DNA of 64,000 bases from Flavobacterium sp. (GTDB taxonomy: Bacteria; Bacteroidota; Bacteroidia; Flavobacteriales; Flavobacteriaceae): NCBI RefSeq assembly GCF_025352425.1, contig NZ_JANXTI010000039.1:1-64000 (forward strand), written 5' to 3'. Shown piece by piece: positions 60,766 through 64,000 of this stretch. The position numbers and the translations under genes are program-made. The notes under the pieces were generated by a model. That model was not told the DNA's origin, made no database searches, and saw only the letters and a list, made by a program, of their open reading frames with translations. Numbering within the stretch: position 1 is the first letter of the stretch; each line of letters starts with the position of its first letter.

Positions 60766-63423
60766 TTAGCTTGCTATCGAATTTGTAAGCTCGGCTGCAT
60801 CCATTATGGCTATAGGCCTGGTGTTTTGAAGCTCATCCTTGATAACCGCGATTACCTGGTTGTATTGATCGCTTAGTGCTACTACAAAATCGCCTTTTTC
60901 AGCAATAGAGAGTGCGTATTTTGCCGCTTCAACTTCATCTGGGACCAGGTCGATTTTTGCGTTGGGATTAATTTTTTGAATGCCTTTTACTATAAGTTCA
61001 TTTATCTCATCGATTGTTCTGCCACGAAGGCTGTGTTCCTGGCGTACAATGATATGGTCAAATATTCCCGCAGCTATTTCGGCAAACTCAATAATGTCTT
61101 GATCACGTCGATCACCTACGCCAGCAATAATTCCAATTTTCCGTACCGCCTGAATAGTATCGAGATATCCTTTGAGCGCGGTCAAGCCGTGTGGATTATG
61201 GGCATAATCAACGAGTACCCGATAACCATCCATTTCAAAGAGGTTCATTCTTCCGGGTGTCTGCTCATAACTTGGAATAAAAGTCTGCAACGCCTGACGA
61301 ATACATTCCAATTCAATTCCGCCAGTATATGCTCCTAAAGACGATGCCAATACGTTTTCAACCATAAAAGAACACAGTCCATCAGCCGCCAATGGAATAT
61401 CCGCGAGGTTTGCCAGAAAGGTTTTTTGGTGGCCTTCGAGAATAAAAATCTCGTTTCCGTCTAGCACTGCTGCTGTTCCTCCTCTATTTATATGTGCCTG
61501 AATGGCGTTGGTAGTTTCATCCAATGCAAAAAGCGCCACATTACAACTTAATTCGGCTGCAATATCAAGACAATGCTTATCTGTGCCATTTAATACAGCC
61601 CATCCTGAATCTCTTACACTGCGTGCTACTATCGCTTTAACTTTCGCGAGATCTTGGAGGGTATGAATATCATTCAATCCAAGATGATCTTCCCTTATAT
61701 TTGTGATAATTCCAACGTCACATGTTTCAAACGCAAGTCCGCTGCGGAGTAGACCGCCACGCGCCGTTTCCAGAACCGCACAGTCAACAGTGGGATCCGA
61801 TAGGATGGTAGCAGCACTCAAAGGCCCCGTAGTATCTCCGTCGCATATTTTATAGTTTCCTATATAGATCCCATCCGTAGTTGTAAAACCTGTAGTAAAC
61901 CCAGCGTTTTTGGTTATATGTGCGAGTAAGCGCGTGGTTGTCGTTTTGCCGTTTGTACCTGTGATAGCATAGATGGGTATACGGCTTGGTGCACCGTCCG
62001 GGTAAAACATATCTACCACCGCTGTGGCTACGTTACGGGATTTTCCCTCCGATGGGGAAAGATGCATCCTGAATCCAGGGGCAGCGTTAACCTCGAGCAC
62101 CGCCCCTCCCGTTTCACGCAATGGGCGGCAAATAGCAGTTGCCATCACATCCATCCCGCAGATATCTAAGCCAACTAGGGCCGCAACCCTTTCAGCTATA
62201 AAACGGTTTTCAGGACATACCTCATCAGTTACATCAATAGCAGTTCCACCGGTACTTAAGTTTGCTGTGGATTTCAGGTAAAAAGTGATGCCTTCTTGCA
62301 GTACACTTTCAATTGTATAGCCCGATCTTTCTAATTGCCTAAACGTATCGTTATCGGGTATTATCTTCGTAAGGTCAGATTCATGGGCATCTCCTCTTCG
62401 AGGGTCGCTATTTGTAATTTCTATCAATTCCCTTATCGTGGAAATACCGTCGCCTACAACACAAGCCGGAATACGTCTTGAGGCAGCACAAAATTTACCG
62501 TCAATAACCAGTAAGCGGTAATCATCGCCTTCTATATATTTTTCAACCACAACATATTTCCCATAGGTTAATGCGTGTTCAAAAGCGGCTATTGCACTTT
62601 GGTCACTGTTAATGTTTATTGAAGCTCCCTTACCTTGGTTTCCGTCAAGGGGCTTAATTACAATAGGGTAACCAATATTATCTATTATTTCCATCAGGCC
62701 TTCCACACCCGTACAAATATCACCCTCCGGAACAGGGATATGAGCGGCAGAAAGCAGTCGTTTGGTATCGTCTTTGTTGCCAGCAGTATTAATTGCTGAT
62801 GCTGATGTCTTTGCGGTAATGGTTGCCTGAAAACGAACCTGGTTTTTGCCGTACCCTAACTGAATGCGAGAATTATTACTAAGCCGTTTCCATGGAATAC
62901 CGCGTTTTTCCGCCTCCATTACAATACTTTTAGTACTTGGGCCTAAACCGTATTTTCTTTTGATTTGCTTCAGTTCTTCAATATCCGCTGTTGGGTCATA
63001 AGGGAGGTTTCTGCTTAATGCTTCCACAAGCTTGAAAGATGCTTCTGCGGCGTAAAGTCCTGCCATTTCGATTTCATAGGCGAAAACTATATTGTATACT
63101 CCTTTTTCCTGAGCGCCTCTTGTTCTTCCATATCCTACTTCCATTCCAGCCATCGTCTGAAGCTCGAGTGCCACATGTTCGATTACGTGACCCAACCATG
63201 TACCTCTTTCCAGACGAATAAAGAAACCACCATGAACACCTTCCGAGCATTCATGTTCTATCAGTCCGGGTAGTAATTCTTTAATTTTTTCGGTAAACTG
63301 AGGCATTTTATCCGTAGGATAATCTTCCAGTCCTTCAAGGTCGACTTTTACTTGTATTAAATTCTTTCTGTAGTTGCTCCATACATTCGGTCCTGATAGA
63401 ACCTGTAGTTTTAGGACTTTCAT
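60766..63423 (-). CDS. cphA: Cyanophycin synthetase
   Basis: This makes the Asp-Arg polymer cyanophycin as a nitrogen store. The 885-residue protein has an N-terminal domain (1-160), an ATP-grasp domain (about 215-470, GYPIVIKPLDGNQGKGAS and EVNAAPGFRMH) and a Mur-ligase-like domain with P-loop GTNGKT (489-494). The two ligase sites add Asp then Arg. No cyanophycinase or isoaspartyl dipeptidase lies within the window. The next gene on the left is mgsA, and the GlcNAc kinase is to its right across a terminator, so cphA is probably monocistronic. Confidence 0.95.
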   Translation of the reverse strand: MKVLKLQVLSGPNVWSNYRKNLIQVKVDLEGLEDYPTDKMPQFTEKIKELLPGLIEHECSEGVHGGFFIRLERGTWLGHVIEHVALELQTMAGMEVGYGRTRGAQEKGVYNIVFAYEIEMAGLYAAEASFKLVEALSRNLPYDPTADIEELKQIKRKYGLGPSTKSIVMEAEKRGIPWKRLSNNSRIQLGYGKNQVRFQATITAKTSASAINTAGNKDDTKRLLSAAHIPVPEGDICTGVEGLMEIIDNIGYPIVIKPLDGNQGKGASININSDQSAIAAFEHALTYGKYVVVEKYIEGDDYRLLVIDGKFCAASRRIPACVVGDGISTIRELIEITNSDPRRGDAHESDLTKIIPDNDTFRQLERSGYTIESVLQEGITFYLKSTANLSTGGTAIDVTDEVCPENRFIAERVAALVGLDICGMDVMATAICRPLRETGGAVLEVNAAPGFRMHLSPSEGKSRNVATAVVDMFYPDGAPSRIPIYAITGTNGKTTTTRLLAHITKNAGFTTGFTTTDGIYIGNYKICDGDTTGPLSAATILSDPTVDCAVLETARGGLLRSGLAFETCDVGIITNIREDHLGLNDIHTLQDLAKVKAIVARSVRDSGWAVLNGTDKHCLDIAAELSCNVALFALDETTNAIQAHINRGGTAAVLDGNEIFILEGHQKTFLANLADIPLAADGLCSFMVENVLASSLGAYTGGIELECIRQALQTFIPSYEQTPGRMNLFEMDGYRVLVDYAHNPHGLTALKGYLDTIQAVRKIGIIAGVGDRRDQDIIEFAEIAAGIFDHIIVRQEHSLRGRTIDEINELIVKGIQKINPNAKIDLVPDEVEAAKYALSIAEKGDFVVALSDQYNQVIAVIKDELQNTRPIAIMDAAELTNSIAS

Positions 63424-63546
63424 TTTGTATCTAATTTGTTATGGCAAATTTCAATAAGTAGTAACGGTAAAGATTTACACGATTTTCAATAATTATTACA
63501 TAACCTCATGTTAAATCGGATTCGGCAGTAAGGTTCTGTCAGATAT

Positions 63547-63576
63547 AAAAAGGTCTGCTATTCAGCAGACCTTTTT
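63547..63576. terminator. Strong bidirectional terminator
   Basis: The 13-bp perfect stem AAAAAGGTCTGCT / AGCAGACCTTTTT with loop ATTC ends the GlcNAc kinase gene (minus strand) upstream of cphA. Confidence 0.9.
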
Positions 63577-63612
63577 ATGGATTCCCTCCTCAGCGGAGAA
63601 TGAAAAATAAAG

Positions 63613-64000
63613 CTATTTATTTAAAACGTGATAGGCAATCAAACCGTCGATGGGTCTTCGGAGGACGTTGCCTATTTTAATGCCGTATTTGTTTAATACT
63701 TCTGTCAGTTCATCTACCAGATAAAATGCGATGGAACCTACAAAATGTACCGGAACTTCTTTATAATTTTCAAATTGCATAATGTAGTTTTCCACAAAAT
63801 CCTCCAATTCGGAATAGATATATTGCCGGCAAAATTCAGTGTCTTTGTGCTTAATCAAAAACTTTGCAAAAGTTGCCAAATAGGCATTCGGATTCGGCTC
63901 CTTGTATAAATTATTCTTAATATAATCCGGATCGAGATTGTATTCTTCCTCAAACTCTTGGGCTAATTCCTTTGGCATTTTGTTAAAGGAATATCCGCGT
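63613..64000 (-). CDS. N-acetylglucosamine kinase, C-terminal part (cut by window edge)
   Basis: This cytoplasmic BadF/BadG-type ATPase-fold kinase phosphorylates N-acetylglucosamine. Only about the last 129 codons are visible. The frame stays open to base 64000 (RGYSFNK before MPKELAQEF), so the first ATG at 63978 is internal. Typical C-terminal segments are PHVFVGSIAFYL-like VHFVGSIAFYLVDEL and the ending GNVLRRPIDGLIAYHVLNK. It likely feeds cell-wall or chitin sugar into metabolism. Transcription ends at the hairpin just downstream. Confidence 0.82.
   Translation of the reverse strand, partial: RGYSFNKMPKELAQEFEEEYNLDPDYIKNNLYKEPNPNAYLATFAKFLIKHKDTEFCRQYIYSELEDFVENYIMQFENYKEVPVHFVGSIAFYLVDELTEVLNKYGIKIGNVLRRPIDGLIAYHVLNK

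Overview
This AT-rich window looks like the chromosome of a Bacteroidota bacterium, most likely a Flavobacterium-type member of the Flavobacteriaceae. Four things point there: a TonB-dependent outer-membrane receptor, a secreted peptidase with a C-terminal Por/T9SS-type sorting domain, several protein families typical of the phylum (BatA-type double-TM protein, DUF6146, TIGR02757, flavobacterial LptD), and promoters of the form TTG-N19/20-TAnnTTTG instead of -35/-10 boxes. Nearly all of the window is ordinary chromosomal housekeeping and envelope genes. I see no rRNA, tRNA, CRISPR array, prophage or intact insertion sequence. The right end cuts a gene (N-acetylglucosamine kinase).

Layout. 0-9 kb: TonB receptor, secreted protein, ferredoxin, LuxC-type acyl-CoA reductase, serine biosynthesis (serC, serA, separated by a structured intergenic element), two small envelope proteins, folE. 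9-12.4 kb: LolD-type ABC ATPase, large membrane protein and TIGR02757 protein in one operon. 12.5-19.7 kb: CarboxypepD-reg protein, DUF1624 membrane protein, M3 peptidase, single-domain response regulator, DEAD-family helicase. 19.8-24 kb: tightly overlapping operon of a BatA-like protein, a dihydroorotase-like protein lacking its metal ligands, a DUF4870-like protein and an esterase. 24-30 kb: two exported proteins with an MBL hydrolase, a conserved protein of unknown function, a ferritin-like four-helix protein, Bcp peroxiredoxin, an endonuclease III without its Fe-S cysteines, and a sigma factor with a 47-residue gene behind it. 30-42 kb: uvrA, M28 peptidase, GH97 and sugar MFS pair, saccharopine/alanine dehydrogenase-like enzyme, serine hydrolase and DUF2809 pair.

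42-54 kb is an envelope block. A seven-gene minus-strand run (amidase, MlaD, membrane Fe-S protein, HAD phosphatase, CCG Fe-S protein, a conserved 160-residue protein, and a GH3-beta-lactamase fusion) is divergent from lptD. It combines cell-wall hydrolysis and recycling, lipid transport, and a split heterodisulfide-reductase-like redox pair. RidA and a CPA1 antiporter follow, separated by unusual AAC-rich tandem and inverted repeats.

56-58.5 kb is the accessory patch. A methyltransferase gene is followed by a graveyard of gene fragments: a CusB-type efflux adaptor broken by frameshifts and an internal deletion, a broken metal-binding protein, and two unrelated gene tails abutting. An intact Met/Cys-rich metal-binding protein gene follows. 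This reads as a decayed copper/heavy-metal efflux locus. 58.6-64 kb: lipoprotein and two VOC proteins in an operon, mgsA, a cyanophycin synthetase without an adjacent cyanophycinase, and the GlcNAc kinase end.

I did not find a convincing new multi-gene system. The best leads are the metal-ligand-free dihydroorotase in its overlapping operon, the decayed metal locus, the structured element between serC and serA, and the repeat-rich spacers near 42.3, 46.8 and 53.7-55.9 kb.
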